Assembly: GCA_037974335.1 (NCBI GenBank)
Contig: CM075728.1
Coordinates: forward strand, 112,773,476 to 112,837,475
Direction: 5' to 3'
DNA length: 64,000 bases
Source: Prionace glauca
Lineage: Eukaryota > Chordata > Chondrichthyes > Carcharhiniformes > Carcharhinidae
Position 1 is the stretch's first letter; each line of letters starts with the position of its first letter. The notes beneath the pieces are model-generated. The model did no database searches, was not told the origin of the DNA, and saw nothing but the letters and a program-made list of their open reading frames with translations. Below, in pieces: positions 10,624-23,347 of this stretch. A program made the position numbers and the translations under genes.

Positions 10624-12738
10624 ATAGAGGGGAGTATGGTAGGGTGAGAGAAGAATTGGCGAATGTGGACTGGGGGAGCGCGTTGGAAGGTAGGTCTGCT
10701 GAGGAGCAGTGGAGGATCTTTAAGGAGATCTTTCTTGGTGCTCAGCAGAAATTTATTCCGATGGTTAAAAAGGACAGTAGGAGGAGAGGTAATAAGCCGT
10801 GGATAACGAAGGAGGTGAAGGAAAGTGTTAAATTAAAAGCGGAGGAGTTTAGAGTAACTAAGAGCAGTGGGCGAGAAGAGGATTGGGAAAGGTTTAAATG
10901 TCAACAAAGATTGACAAAGAAATTGATAAAGGAGGGTAGGGGAAGCTATGAGGCTGGGCCAGTACTTAATATAAAAAAGGATAGCAAGAGATTTTATAAA
11001 TATATAAAAAGGAAGAGGCTGGCTAGGGTGAACGTTGGTCCTTTAGAGGATGAGAAAAGGGAGCTAGTGGTAGGGGATGGGGATATGGCTAAGGTCTTGA
11101 ATAACTTTTTTGTTTCTGTCTTCACGGAGGAAGACGTGAATAATTTGCCGGGTGTTAGCGATGGAAAGGTGGTAGGAATGGAGGGTCTTAATGACATTAC
11201 TGTTACTAGAGAGGTGGTGCTCGACAGACTGGAGGGGCTGATTGTGGACAAGTCCCAGGACCGGATGGAATGCATCCGAGGGTTCTGAAAGAAATGACGG
11301 AGGTGATAGTGGATGCCTTGGTGGTTATTTTCCAGACGTCGCTGGATTCCGGGGAAGTGCCGGAAGATTGGAAAACGGCTAATGTTACGCCGTTGTTTAA
11401 GAAGGGTGCCAGGCAAAAGGCGGGGAATTATAGGCCGGTTAGTTTAACGTCTGTGGTAGGTAAAATGTTAGAATCCGTCATTAAGGAGGAAATAGCGAGG
11501 CATCTTGAGGGGAATTGCTTGATAGGGCGGACGCAACACGGTTTCATTAAAGGGAAGTCGTGTCTGACAAATTTACTGGAGCTCTATGAGGATGTGTCTG
11601 GGGCAGTGGATAGAGGAGAGCCGGTGGATGTGGTCTTTCTGGATTTTCAGAAGGCGTTTGACAAGGTACCTCACAAGAGGTTATTGCAGAAGGTCAGGGG
11701 ACATGGAGTTGGGGGTAGGGTGTTAGCGTGGATAGAGGATTGGTTGTCAAATAGGAGGCAGAGAGTGGGAGTCAATGGATGCTATTCGGATTGGCGGTTG
11801 GTGACTAGTGGGGTGCCCCAGGGGTCGGTGCTGGGGCCTCAGCTATTTACCATTTATATAGATGATCTGGAGGAGGGAACCGAGTGCAGGGTGTCGAAAT
11901 TTGCTGATGACACCAAGATTGGGGGAAAGGCAAATTGTGCGGAGGGTGTGGAGAGTCTGCAGAAGGATCTAGATAGGCTGGGCGAATGGGCCAGGAAATG
12001 GCAAATGGAATTTAATGTTGGCAAGTGTGAGGTGGTCCGCTTTGGTAGGAGGATTGGTAGGAAGGACTATTACTTACGGGGCGAAAAACTGCAGCAGGCG
12101 ACGGTGCAGAGGGACCTCGGGGTCCTTGTGCATGAGTCGCAAAAACCCAGCTTGCAGGTGCAGCAGGTGGTCAGGAAGGCGAATGGGATGCTGGCCTTCA
12201 TAGCGAGGGGGATTGAATATAAAAGTAGGGAGGTCTTGCTGCAGCTGTATAGGGCATTGGTGAGGCCGCAGCTGGAGTACTGTGTGCAGTTTTGGGCGCC
12301 GCACCTGCGCAAGGATATTTTGGCCCTGGAGGGAGTGCAGAGGAGGTTTACTAGGCTGATACCGGAGTTGAGGGGATTGAGCTATGAGGAGAGGCTGAAT
12401 AAACTAGGCTTGTACTCGTTAGAGTTTAGAAGAATGAGGGGAGATCTCATTGAGACGTATAAGATGATGAATGGGATGGATAGGATAGAGGTGGAGAGAC
12501 TCTTCCCCTCAAAAAAGACAGTAGGACTAGGGGGCACAGCCTCAAGATAAAGGGGAGGCGGTTTAGAACAGAGTTGAGGAGGAACTTCTTCACTCAAAGG
12601 GTGGTGAATCTCTGGAATTCTCTGCCCGTTGAAGTGGTGGAGGCTGCCTCGCTAAATATTTTTAAGAAACGGGTTGATGGGTTTTTGATAAGAGAAGGGA
12701 TTAAGGGTTATGGGGAGAGGGCGGGAAGGTGGAGCTGA
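10593..12738 (+). CDS. CR1 ORF2 linker and reverse transcriptase, frameshifted
   Basis: The linker frame (to about 11,260) and the RT frame (11,270-12,550) together carry the reverse transcriptase. Motifs are TPLFKKGARQKAGNYRPVSL, FLDFQKAFDKVPH (first catalytic Asp), SGVPQGSVLGP and FADDTKIGG (the catalytic Asp pair), then the thumb and C-terminal region LVRPQLEYCVQFW. A C missing at AAGTCCCAGG shifts the frame near 11,258, and an indel at the A-run near 12,512 ends it early. The remaining C-terminal codons can be followed to about 12,738 (GRWS then TGA). Confidence 0.85.
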
Positions 12739-12837
12739 GCCACGCCAGATCAGCCATGATCTTATTGAATGGCGGGGCAGGCTCGAAGGGCCAGGTGGCC
12801 TGCTCCTGCTCCTATTTCTTATGTTCTTATGTTCTTA

Positions 12838-15200
12838 ATATAGACAGAGTAGGTGGGAGCTCAAAAGGGGAGTTAGAAGGGCGAAAAGGGGGCATGAAAT
12901 AGCTTTGGCGGATAGGATTAAGGAAAATCCAAAGGAATTTTACTCTTATATTAGGAACAAAAGAGTGGTTAGAGGGAAAATTGGTCCTCTTAGGGACAAA
13001 GGAGGGGAACTGTGCATAGAGTCTGAGGGAATGGTGGGGATCCTGAATGAATACTTTGCGTCAGTATTCACGAAGGAGAGGGGCTTGGTGTCTTGTGATG
13101 TCTCGGAGGGAACTGTAGACCAGTTGAAGGAACTATCCATTACGAGGGAGGAAGTGTTAGCGTTTTTAGGCAGCATAAAAACTGATAAATGCTCCGGGAC
13201 CTGTTGGCATTTATCCCAGTCTGCTTAGGGAGGTAAGAGATGAAATTGCTGGGCCTCTGACGCAAATCTTTGTCTCTTCTTTGGACACAGGTGAGGTCCC
13301 AGAGGACTGGAGGATAGCTAATGTGGTACCGCTGTTTAAAAAGGGCAGTAGGGATAACCCTGGTAATTATAGGCCGGTGCGTTTGACGTCAGTGGTAGGA
13401 AAGTTGTTGGAAAAAGTTTTTAAGGTTAGGATGTATATGCATTTGGAGCATTGCGATCTGATTAGGGATACGCAGCATGGCTTTGTTAAGGGGAGGTCTT
13501 GCCTTACGAATCTGGTAGAATTTTTTGAGGAGGTGACGAAAACGGTTGGTGAAGGACGAGCCGTTGATGTCGTCTATATGGATTTCAGTAAGGCGTTTGA
13601 CAAAGTCCCTTACGGTAGGTTGGTAGAAAAGGTTAAGGCTCATGGGATACAGGGACAGGTATCTAGATGGATTGAAAACTGGCTAGGCAACAGGAGACAG
13701 AGAGTAGTAGTGGAAGGGTCCTTTTCTAGCTGGAGGTCTGTCACCAGTGGGCTCGGTACTGGGACCTCTTCTATTCGTAATATATATAAATGACTTGGAA
13801 GAGGGTATATGTGGTGTGATCAGCAAGTTTGCAGATGACACAAAGATGGCAGGATTGGCGGGTAGTGAGGAGGAGTATCAGGTGACACAGAAGGATATAG
13901 ATAGGCTGGTATATTGGGCAGATAAATGGCAGATGGAATTTAATCCTGATAAGTGCGAGGTGATGCATTTTGGAAGGAATAATGTAGAGGGGAGTTACAT
14001 GATAAAGGGTAGACTAATTAAGAGTGTCGAAATGCAGAGGGACCTGGGACTGCAAGTGCACAAGTCTCTGAAGGTGGCAACACAGGTGGAGAAGGTTGTG
14101 AAGAAAGCTTATAGTATGTTCGCCTTTATAGGAAGGGGTATAGAGTACAAGAGCTGGCGTTTAATGCTACAGTTGTAAAGAACGTTGGTTAGACTGCACT
14201 CGGAGTACTGCATCCAGTTCTGGTCACCTTACTACCGGAAGGATGTAGAGGTCCTGGAGAGAGTGCAGAGGAAGTTTACCAGAATGCTGCCTGGTATGGA
14301 AGGACTGGGTTATGAGGAAATATTGGGTAAACTGGGGCTCTTTTCCTTAGAAAGACGGAGATTAAGGGGAGATCTGATAGAGGTGTATAAAATAATGAAG
14401 GGTATAGATAGACTAAACAGTGATAGGCTTTTTCCTAGATTGGAGACAAATATCACGAGGGGCCACAAGCTTAGGGTGAGGGGGGAAAGGTATAATTTGG
14501 ATGCTAGAGGGAGGTTTTTCACACAGAGGGTCGTCGGGGTATGGAATGCACTGCCAAGTAAGGTGGTGGAGGCAGGCACGCTGGACATGTTTAAGGTTTA
14601 CTTAGACACATGAGCGAAACAGGGATGGAGGGTTATAGGAGATGGTTTTAAATAAGGGTCAAAGCCTCGGGACGTTCCTGGAAATCTAATGCTGCATGTG
14701 TTGATGTTTTTTCTCTTTTACTCCGCAGGTGCGTCGGTCCACCTTGTTGTCTAAGAAGGGGCGTACACATGGTGGGTCGTGCGTGGGCTGCTCTTGGATG
14801 TTTCGAGAGTGGCTTCGTACTTCACGTCATTTGTGTGTGTACGCTTAAAACTGGACCAGCAGACGGGCACCACAACAGCTCAGTGACTATCACTGCTAGC
14901 TGTGCAGATACATGGTTTGGGCCAGTGTCCGTGGGAGTTTGCACATTCTCTCTGTGGTTGCATGGGTTTCCTCCGGGTGCTCCGGTTTCCTCCCACACCC
15001 CAAAGATGTGCTCTTAGGCTGATTGGTGAAACAAATTGTCCTTAAATTATTCTCCCCTTAATCTGGTTTCCAATGGGTGTATCATAAGCATAGACTTGGG
15101 TCAAGGGTGGAGGAGGAAAAACACATTGTTAAGATGGCGGCGCGGGCTTGTTGGGCCGAAGGGCCTGTTTCCCGTGCTGTGTTGTTCTTTGTTCTTTGTA
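12838..15200 (+). mobile_element. 5'-truncated CR1-clade LINE (subfamily D) with a SINE-like segment in its 3' UTR
   Basis: It starts abruptly at the tail of the preceding LINE, within the linker before RT, and encodes a decayed RT: frames at 12,905-13,228, 13,281-13,793, 13,747-14,178 and 14,185-14,613 with VDVVYMDFSKAFDKVP and FADDTKMAG. The 3' UTR contains about 200 bases of HE1-like SINE text (about 14,857-15,055, GTTTGCACATTCTC...CTCCGGTTTCCTCCC). It ends with GGGCCTGTTTCCCGTGCTGT and GTTCTTT units. Retroviral pol resumes at about 15,201. A second copy at 33,879-34,830 has the same composite 3' end. Confidence 0.8.
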
Positions 15201-15847
15201 TTCCAATAAAGATTTCCACATACACTATAACAACGAAAGGGTGTTCTACTCTTCAGTAGTAATGCAAGATCATGGCAATAAGTGGAGACCCATAGGTTAC
15301 TATTCAGCAGCAGAAGGGGCTGTAGTAACTGGACTGCCAAAATTCATAGCTACATTAGATAGTGCCACCTTGGCCAAAAAGGTTAGCGAACAGATAATAA
15401 TGACAGGAAATATAATCCTCCACCCCAAACACACCTTGGTGGAAATGCTAAATATAGGAAAGTTAGGGTCCATCTTGAACATGAGAAGGGCTAAATGGGA
15501 AGCTGTCCTCCTACCTCCCAGCAAATCAGTTATAATAGTAAGAGACACAGGAGATAACTCAGCAGAAGGAATTTTGGAAACAGGAGAACCACATAACTGA
15601 GGAGACATAGATATGAATACAAAAGAAGGTAAGGTAAAGAATGTACCTTTAGCAACAGCTGAAGAGACCCTTTTTGTAGATGGCTCACGTAAATATGTGG
15701 ATGGATCACTCTGGACAGGGTTGGCAGTAGTAAATGATAGATTGGAAATGGTAAAGACAGAAGGAATTGACAAAGGTCTATCCACATAGGTGGCAGAACT
15801 AGCAGCACTCTCAAAGGCACCAGAATTGTCCAAAGGAAAGATGGTAA

Positions 15848-15873
15848 ACATATATATATATATATATATACAC
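15848..15873. repeat. (AT)n microsatellite
   Basis: About twelve AT dinucleotide units inside the retroviral fossil. Confidence 0.9.
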
Positions 15874-15910
15874 CGACAACAGGTACACTTTCGGGGTAAT
15901 GCACGATTAT

Positions 15911-15967
15911 AGAACATAGAACACTATGGCACAAACAGGCCCTTCGGCCCTCGAGTTGCACCGATTA
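15911..15967 (-). mobile_element. Short CR1 3' end fragment in retroviral pol
   Basis: AGAACATAGAACACTATGG...CAGGCCCTTCGGCCC matches the antisense 3' terminus of the subfamily B-type LINE (compare 52,646). Only the last 55 or so bases are present, a severely 5'-truncated insertion. Confidence 0.65.
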
Positions 15968-18900
15968 TATGATGGCATAGGGTTGCAGGGGGTTGAGAAC
16001 CACCAACAAAGGATCGAGGCATTACTAAAGACCAGTGAAAAACCCTGAGAAGCGGCAGTAATACAAATCAAAGCATATCAGAAGGAAGGGATAACCCCTA
16101 TTGGTGAAATTACAAAAGGAACCAAGCCGCAGATAGGGCAGCACAATTAGCGTTAGAACAGGAGGCAGTTGGCGAGCTGCTAATAACAGTAATGAGCCAG
16201 CCAGCAGACAAAATAAATATTCGGAACTTACATGAAGATACCTCAGAAGAAGAAAAGGGAAGTGGGAAGCACAAAGAGCAAGCAGAGGGACTGATAATGT
16301 TTGGAGACACAATGACAAGGTAATGACACCAGAATGCATACATAACACCTTGGAACTAGACCATGGACTCTCACATGCTGGAAGAGAGGCCATGGCAACT
16401 AGTGTAGGAAAAGAATGATGGTGAAAAGGAATGGGGAGGGACATAGCCCGACATTGTCACCGATGCATTCAACCCCAGTCAACCCATAAGAAATAAGACA
16501 GGACACCAGCTCCGACCAAAGGGGCCCTGTAAACATCTGCAAATAGATTTCACAGGGCCGCTACCACAATCCCACAGCAAAACCTATTGTTTGGTTGCCA
16601 GGTGGGTAGAAGCATTCCCTACCAGAAATTGTACTGCTACCACAGTGGCTAGAATATTGGCAGAGGTGGTAATCCCTAGATGGCAAATACCCATTCAAAT
16701 TGATTTGGATAAAGGGACGCACTTCACCGGAAAGGTAGTAAAAACAGTGTGCCAACTGATGGGAATAAAACAAAAATTCCACATCCTTTACCACCCGCAG
16801 AGTTCTGGAATGGTGAAACGCATGAACAGATCCCTTAAGAATGCCCTGGCCAAGGCCATGCAAAAGTCAGGAAAAACGTGGACAGAAGTATTATATTGAT
16901 GAAGTTAAGAGCCACCACAAACTGGACAACCGGATTAACCGCTTATGAACTAATGTCAGAAAGGGCAATGCAAGTACCAGAAAACATCATAACTGGTGGG
17001 ACCAATGTAGGCCCAGTAAAAGACAAAATTAAACAATATGTTTTGGAACTAAGTGCCCAACTAAAAGGGATGTGTAAATTAGTAAGGGATAATCAGAAAG
17101 AAAGAGAAGCACAGAGTTTGTAGATGCTCCCTGACGTCCCAATGGCGGGACGTCGCGTCATGGTAAAAACATTACCTGAAAAACCAGGATTTGCGCCAAA
17201 ATGGAATGGGCCGTATGAGGTCATAATTAGTGGAGATACCTGTGCCTGTCTGGACATGAGGGGGAAAGGTGTATGGAAACATTGGACCCAGCTGAAATTA
17301 TACAAAGAAACAAATGAGTGATATTAACAAGTGAGCCATAAAGAGACCAGAGTGCTTTCCCCAAAACTACAAGCAAGATCAACTGAAGCATTTGGGTTGG
17401 CAATACAGCCTTTGGGAAGTTGTCAATACAGAGTAATAAGATTAATACTTCCCTGTTGCAAACATGTCTAAGATAGTGTATATAATTACATCACTACGTT
17501 GTCATTGTTGTAAAATTGACGGGACTAGAAGATAACTTATTCTACAAGGCTCATGTATATTTACACAGTAATTGAACCGTGTGTTACCTGCTAGCCCAAT
17601 CTGTAGAGGCCCTATTTGTGGCCACTCCTGGATGGACACCACCACGCCCCGCCCCCCCATGATTTATATACGATGAACGCCTCGGATGCACCCTGTAAAG
17701 GACAAACCGGCAAATATAAAAGGGGTATGCAGGGAAGCTATGTGGAACTAATAAACTCTGCAGGTCCTGTGTGCAGGGGACTCCAGGAAGTGGAAGGGAG
17801 AGTAAGCTCAGATGATGCAAGCTATTCGCTTTGCTTCTTGGGGCAGGGATGGGGATGTGCATATGCCTTGGTCCCCAAGAATGTTTCCTGTATACAGACT
17901 CAGTGTACCTGTCAGCGCTGTCAAGTGAACAGTGGCCAATTTACTTGTATGTGTAACACCAAAGATACCTGAATGTGGCTGCGGGGAGGCAACTCATTTG
18001 TGGTCAGTGTAATAGGACTCATGTCAGTTCAGCTACATGGATTTGCCCATTTGATACTTACCAATTGGTAGGATCGGGCAGAAAGTCAAGTGAATTGAGC
18101 AATTAGAGATATATACAATTCATACAGACCAATAACCAGGATATTAAACGTCACTGAGCTAAGAAGGGATTTGTGTTCCTCCTCAATGGCACCTTCATGA
18201 CGGCAACACCAACCCTTCTGATCCTCTTTGCAGTAGAAACAATTGGACCACTTACTATTCCATGCCGTCAAAAAGGGCGTGTCCAGAGAAAGATAGTGAT
18301 CCAGGCAATCAGCGAGGAATTCTGTGCCAATTGGGAGGTCCCAGTCACACTGGGATCATCACTCGGCTACAGGTTTACTGGGGCCCTGTCCCTGGGTAAT
18401 TAGTGCCAAAAATAGAAACCATCTTATCTGTGGATCCAGGCCATCAGCGAGGAATTCTGTGCCAATTAGGAGGTCCCAGTCACACTGGGATCATCACTCG
18501 GCTACAGGTTTACTGGGGCCCTGTCCCCTGGGTAATTAGTGCCAAAAATAGAAACCATCTTATCTGTGGATCCTGGGAAATAGCATGTCAAAGGGACTGG
18601 AGGTCGTCAACCAAGAACTAGCTGAATTAAGATGGTACACGCAGCAGACCCGCTATGCCGTAGATTATCAGTTAACCCAACAGGGGGGAGTTTGCACAAT
18701 AATAGGAGACAAATGTATAACGTATGTTACAGATGAATCCTACAACATCACCGAAGTCATTAATGACATAAGAAAGCAGCTCGATGACATTAGACAAGGC
18801 CCCAAGAAGGGGAATAGTTGGCTCGAATAGTTATTGGGGGTTCCTCGGGGTCTTATTTAATGCTTGGACTGATCATCCTCATTGTAATAATAATTGTCTG

Positions 18901-19177
18901 TTGTCTGATTGTCAAATGTCTTAATGTCTGCTGTAAAGTCATAATGACTCGGATTGTGCCAGGGCCAGTGTGGTCAACGAAGAAGTACAATTGATTGGAA
19001 CACCTGAAGACACCAAGGAAGATGATGACAATGAAGGAAAGGGCGAGAAGGTGGAAGTCTACTTGTGAACGTGTGACCTGTTGGTTACGGGTCAGGCATA
19101 TCAATTGCCGGACCCACCATGCTGGTATTGTTGGTCTGTCAGATTATTAGAGCATAATCCTCACCAAAAGGGGGAAT

Positions 19178-20892
19178 TGTTGGAGTAAGCCCGGAATTAA
19201 AAGGTACAAGATGGTCACTTGGCACAAAATGGACTCTGTGAAAAGACATTAAGATGTGCTGACTTAGCACAGACATTGCACAACAAGTTAAATCCTGTTA
19301 GTGTCTAATTACTATAGGAAATAAATTAGACCTTGAGGCCCAGATGATCACCTTAGCTGAAGTAAGACAAAACCAAAACAATGAGTTTTGTTAAGAACAT
19401 AAGAACATAAGAACATAAGAAATAGGAGCAGGAGTAGGCCATCTGGCCCTTCGAGCCTGCCCCGCCATTCAATAAGATCATGACTGATCTGTCGTGACTC
19501 AGCTCCACCTTCCCGCCTTCTCCCCATAATCCTTAATCCCTTCTCTTATCAAAAACCCATCAACCCGTTTCTTAAAAATATTTAGCGAGGCAGCCTCCAC
19601 CACTTCAACGGGCAGAGAATTCCAGAGATTCACCACCCTTTGGGTGAAGAAGTTCCTCCTCAACTCTGTTCTAAACCGCCTCCCCTTTATCTTGAGGCTG
19701 TGCCCCCTAGTCCTACTGTCTGTTTTGAGCGGGAAGAGTCTCTCCACCTCTATCCTATCCATCCCATTCATCATCTTATACGTCTCAATGAGATCTCCCC
19801 TCATTCTTCTAAACTCTAACGAGTACAAGCCTAGTTTATTCAGCCTCTCCTCATAGCTCAATCCCCTCAACTCCGGTATCAGCCTAGTAAACCTCCTCTG
19901 CACTCCCTCCAGGGCCAAAATATCCTTGCGCAGGTGCGGCGCCCAAAACTGCACACAGTACTCCAGCTGCGGCCTCACCAATGCACTATTGGAGGTCTTG
20001 CTGCACCAATGCTGCAGCAAGACCTCCCTACTTTTATATTCAATCCCCCTCCCATGAAGGCCAGCATCCCATTCGCCTTCCTGACCACCTGCTGCACCTG
20101 CAAGCTGGGTTTTTGCGACTCATGCACAAGGGCCCCGAGGTCCCTCTGCACCGTCGCCTGCTGCAGTTTTTCGCCCCTTAAGTAATAGTCCTTCCTACCA
20201 TTCCTTCTACCAAAGTGGACCACCTCACACTTGCCAACATTAAATTCCATTTGCCATTTCCTGGCCCATTCACCCAGCCTATCTAGATCCTTCTGCAGAT
20301 TCTCCACACCCTCCGCACAATTTGCCTTTCCCCCAATCTTGGTGTCGTCAGCAAATTTCAACACCCTGCACTCGGTTCCCTCCTCCAGATCATCTATATA
20401 AATGGTAAATAGCTGAGGCCCCAGCACCGACCCCTGGGGCACCCCACTAGTCACCAACCGCCAATCCGAATAGCACCCATTGACCCCCACTCTCTGCCTC
20501 CTATTTGACAACCAATCCTCTATCCACGCTAACACCCTACCCCCAACTCCATGTCCCCTGACCTTCTGCAATAACCTCTTGTGAGGTACCTTGTCAAACG
20601 CCTTCTGAAAATCCAGAAAGACCACATCCACCGGCTCTCCTCTATCCACTGCCCTAGACACATCAAGATCAGTCACTGAAAGAAGGGCATAAATGTATAA
20701 CAATGTGCTAACTGCTAATGTCCGTACTTGTCCACTATTTGAAAATGTATAAAAGAAGCTCAGCTGCCATTTTAAAGTTGAGAAGGTGACTGCGAGCACT
20801 GCGGAGAGCCCAGCGCTTCGCCCAAAGCTTTGTCCGATAAGCTGCACGTTGAACCTTTAAATCTGACTCCGAATGGTGATTTTCCCACAACA
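19178..20892 (+). repeat. 3' LTR of the retroviral fossil, split by a CR1
   Basis: A purine tract (AAAAGGGGGAA) immediately precedes TGTTGG at 19,178, and the repeat closes with CAACA at 20,892, giving the TG...CA inverted ends of an LTR. A TATAAAAG box lies at about 20,747. Excluding the inserted LINE (19,392-20,664) the LTR is about 440 bases. No partner LTR is in the window, so the element cannot be dated by LTR divergence here. Confidence 0.75.
19392..20664 (-). mobile_element. 5'-truncated CR1 subfamily A in the retroviral LTR
   Basis: The antisense tail AAGAACATAAGAACATAAG is followed by 3' UTR and RT sequence back to the VDVVFLDFQKAFDKV region (minus strand, 19,975-20,847). The C-terminal frame reads on minus at 19,499-20,020. 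A short inverted duplication near 19,980-20,045 (GGAGGTCTTGCTGCA followed by its complement) breaks the RT frame. Confidence 0.9.
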
Positions 20893-23347
20893 CTGAGTTT
20901 TTAAATGCATTGCATATAAGTAGAAGATCATTTTTAGAAGCAAAAGTCTCTGAAAGAATTTGCAGAACATCAGGCACAATGAATGGCCATCAGTGTTTTC
21001 CAGCAAGGGGACATAGTATGCTATGAGAGACACAATTTCAGTAAATGGAAAGGTCCAGGGAAGGTTATAGGCATAGATGGCAAAACAATTGTTTTGCAAC
21101 ATGGTAATCAGGCTATTAGGATACATTCATCAAGAATAATGGGTACAGATTACACACTTGCAAATTTAGAAAGAGAAGACAAACATGATGAGGAACCAGG
21201 GTCATCTGAAACTCAAGTGTTACAGAATTATGAAGACCAGTAAGCTGAAACAGACAGCGTATCTGTAGAGGAACACAATACTTCTGATGAACTAGAACAG
21301 GCCATTTTTTTCTAAACGTTAACTGCCAAAGGTTGGTACAAAGGTGACATACTTGCCTAATGGGTCTAGTCAATGGAAGGATGCAACTGTCATTAGTAGA
21401 GCAGGGAAGACCACTGGAAAGTATAAACATGGGTTGAATGTACAGAATACCATGGATTGAGAAGTTCAAAAATGGGAGGCCCAGAAATGTAGTGTCAGTT
21501 CAGACAGGAAGTCCAATAGTGAATGTGTTCACAGGCAGAGATCAAGAACTATAAAAAGAACATCCCACAACAGGAGGTAAAGATCAAGCAGTGGTAGTAC
21601 AGAACAAGATATCAGGCGGGACAGGGGGGCGTAGCTTGACAAAATCTCAGAATATGAGTAAGACTACGAATGTCGCTAGGAGTAGAAACCCAAATGCTTG
21701 AGATCTTGTTGGCTTCCACTGGACTCAATGAAAAAGTTATAAAAGATACCAGCCATCAAGAAGTGCATCGTTGGGGTGAATTTGGGATATACACGGAGGT
21801 ACCAGATAGGAGGACAAAGAACTCTATTTCACAGATGGATTTGCACAGAAAAGGTGTTTCCTGATGGAATTTATAAGGCAAAGGGCAGACTTGTGGCAAG
21901 GGGATTTGAAGAAAACTTAAAAGATCAGGATTTAAGTGTGGATTCACCTGCAGCAGGAATGCTTATTTTAAATATCTTCTTGGCTCTGTTAGCTACAGAG
22001 GCATGAGAATGCAAATCTATTGATCTTAAAGCTACCTTTTTTGGAAAGGGATTAGCTTCAGAGAAACAATTTTCTCCATCCTCTCAAAGAGGCAGCTAAC
22101 ACAGAAGAGGTATAGTAGTGATTTTCAAGCTATTGTAGCCTCTGGGCTGAGGAAGGAATTCAGGGTTGGAAATGAGGCTTCAGGCACTTTCAAGTATATT
22201 GGGCTGGGAATCAGACAGACTGAGTCAGGTGTCACTTTATGTCAATGATCTTATTTGGAGAGCAGCAGCCCAACAGCAATTAGTGCAGGGCTTCACAAAA
22301 GTACGCAGTGGTTTCTAAGAAGGAAAAGGAAGAACTCCAAAGTTTGATTGAACAACTAAGCTGGATAGGTAGACTGACCAGACTGGACATGAGTTTTGAG
22401 ATCCTAGGTTTGAGTACCAAAATGAATGATCCTATGGTGGAAGACATAATGAGAGTAAACAAAACATTGGCCAAACTAAAAATGCGAGAGTGAGTTTTGA
22501 GGTTCCCGTTTTTGGGTGATCTTAGGCACCTGAAACTCAAATTGGCATAGGATGCATCACTATAAATTATGTGATGGGTCCTCAAGTGCAGGAAGTTTTA
22601 TGATATTTCTTTTGAAAAATGGAATGTTGCCACCTTGTGTGGGAAACAAAGAAAATAAAGAGAGTGGTAAAAAGCACATTGGCTGCTGAGACACAAAGCA
22701 GTAGAGGCAGTGGATATGGCCTTCTGTATATCCCAGATGTTAACAGAAATTTTGAGGTTAGGGGATTCACATAAAATACCATTGTGTCACATTGACAATA
22801 AACCCCTGTGGAAAAATACATACTCCACAAAAGTGTAAATGAGAAAAGGTTGGGGATTGACCTAGCCAGCTTAAAGCAAATGCTGGATAAAGGGAAAATA
22901 TCAAAAATTAAATGGGTTGATAGTAACTATCAGTTATCTAATTCTTTTACTAAGATAGGAGTTAGTTTGAAGGAACTTTTGGCCATTATTATAGAAGGGC
23001 GTATCTTTCTGTGAATGTATTTTTTTTCTTTTGAGAAATGTATTTAAAAAAGGAAGGGGAAATAGAATGTTTTGTGTTTTCCTGTGTGGAAAACAACATT
23101 CATCAAAATATTTTTTTCTCCGACGAAGGGGAGACTGTTTGGAGTGGGTTAACAGACCTTCCAATTAAATCGTAATTTGATGTCAATTATTCAGTAGCGG
23201 TCACTGACATATAAAGGGGCTATGGATTGCTGGTTGGTGGTGGAGAATTGTGTGTGGAGTTGGATCAGAAAAATAATAAAGATTTTTTTTAATGAAGAAG
23301 CAGAACTCGTGTCTCCTTTACTGAACAGCAACTGAGGGGCTCAAACA
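20893..23347 (+). mobile_element. Broken Ty1/copia-type LTR element, 3' part with 3' LTR
   Basis: This is an LTR-retrotransposon fossil in sense orientation. Recognisable parts are the integrase C-terminal region (about 20,983-21,240), a copia-type reverse transcriptase (about 21,770-22,500, with the KGRLVARGFEE motif) and an RNase H region (about 22,660-23,015, with WVDSNYQLSNSFTK). A 3' LTR follows. The left part is missing in this window and the left edge coincides with the end of the retroviral LTR. Broken in many places. Confidence 0.75.
23136..23347 (+). repeat. 3' LTR of the copia-type fossil
   Basis: TGTTTGGAG at 23,136 and GGCTCAAACA at 23,347 form perfect TGTTTG/CAAACA inverted ends, preceded by a purine tract (GAAGGGGAGA). 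The 212-base repeat contains a TATAAAGG box near 23,209 and an AATAAAG polyadenylation signal near 23,274, the expected layout of an LTR promoter and terminator. Confidence 0.75.

Larger units (their letters stand above)
8512..12837 (+). mobile_element. Near-full-length CR1-clade LINE (subfamily A) inside retroviral pol
   Basis: It includes a non-coding 5' leader (about 8,512-8,897), an ORF1 region (8,898-9,796), an ORF2 with endonuclease and reverse transcriptase (9,832-12,550, continuing to about 12,738) and a 3' UTR ending in repeated TTATGTTC units. It is the longest CR1 copy in the window and the only one with ORF1. Compared with the copy at 36,883 it is very similar but carries single-base frame losses in ORF2 near 10,590, 11,258 and 12,512, so it is dead though recent. 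No clear target-site duplication is visible, as is usual for CR1. Confidence 0.9.
6111..20892 (+). mobile_element. Broken class I (gamma/epsilon-like) endogenous retrovirus, split by three LINE insertions
   Basis: This is a retroviral fossil in sense orientation. Its own sequence occupies 6,111-8,511, 15,201-19,391 and 20,665-20,892. Recognisable parts in order are a gag-like region with two CCHC zinc knuckles (about 6,965-7,085), a protease-like stretch (about 7,255-7,290) and the first part of reverse transcriptase (about 7,380-8,510). After the LINEs come the rest of pol with RNase H (about 15,201-15,850), integrase (about 16,340-17,320), an env-like region (about 17,570-19,085) and a 3' LTR. 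The env part includes a transmembrane-subunit motif of the GGVC-x6-C kind typical of gammaretrovirus-like envelopes. The reading frames are broken in many places, well over ten. The left end abuts a CR1 and no 5' LTR is seen. The element predates the subfamily A CR1 insertions that interrupt it. Confidence 0.8.

Noticed and set aside
12838-12838. One long tandem LINE from 8,512 to 15,200
   Set aside because: A complete 3' tail at 12,837 is followed by the middle of a different subfamily, so two insertions lie side by side.
6111-20892. Retroviral gag as the source of a B7-H6 cytoplasmic tail, as proposed for the mammalian protein
   Set aside because: The fossil lies upstream of exon 1, and the tail after exon 4 in this window comes from intron read-through with no gag similarity that I can see.
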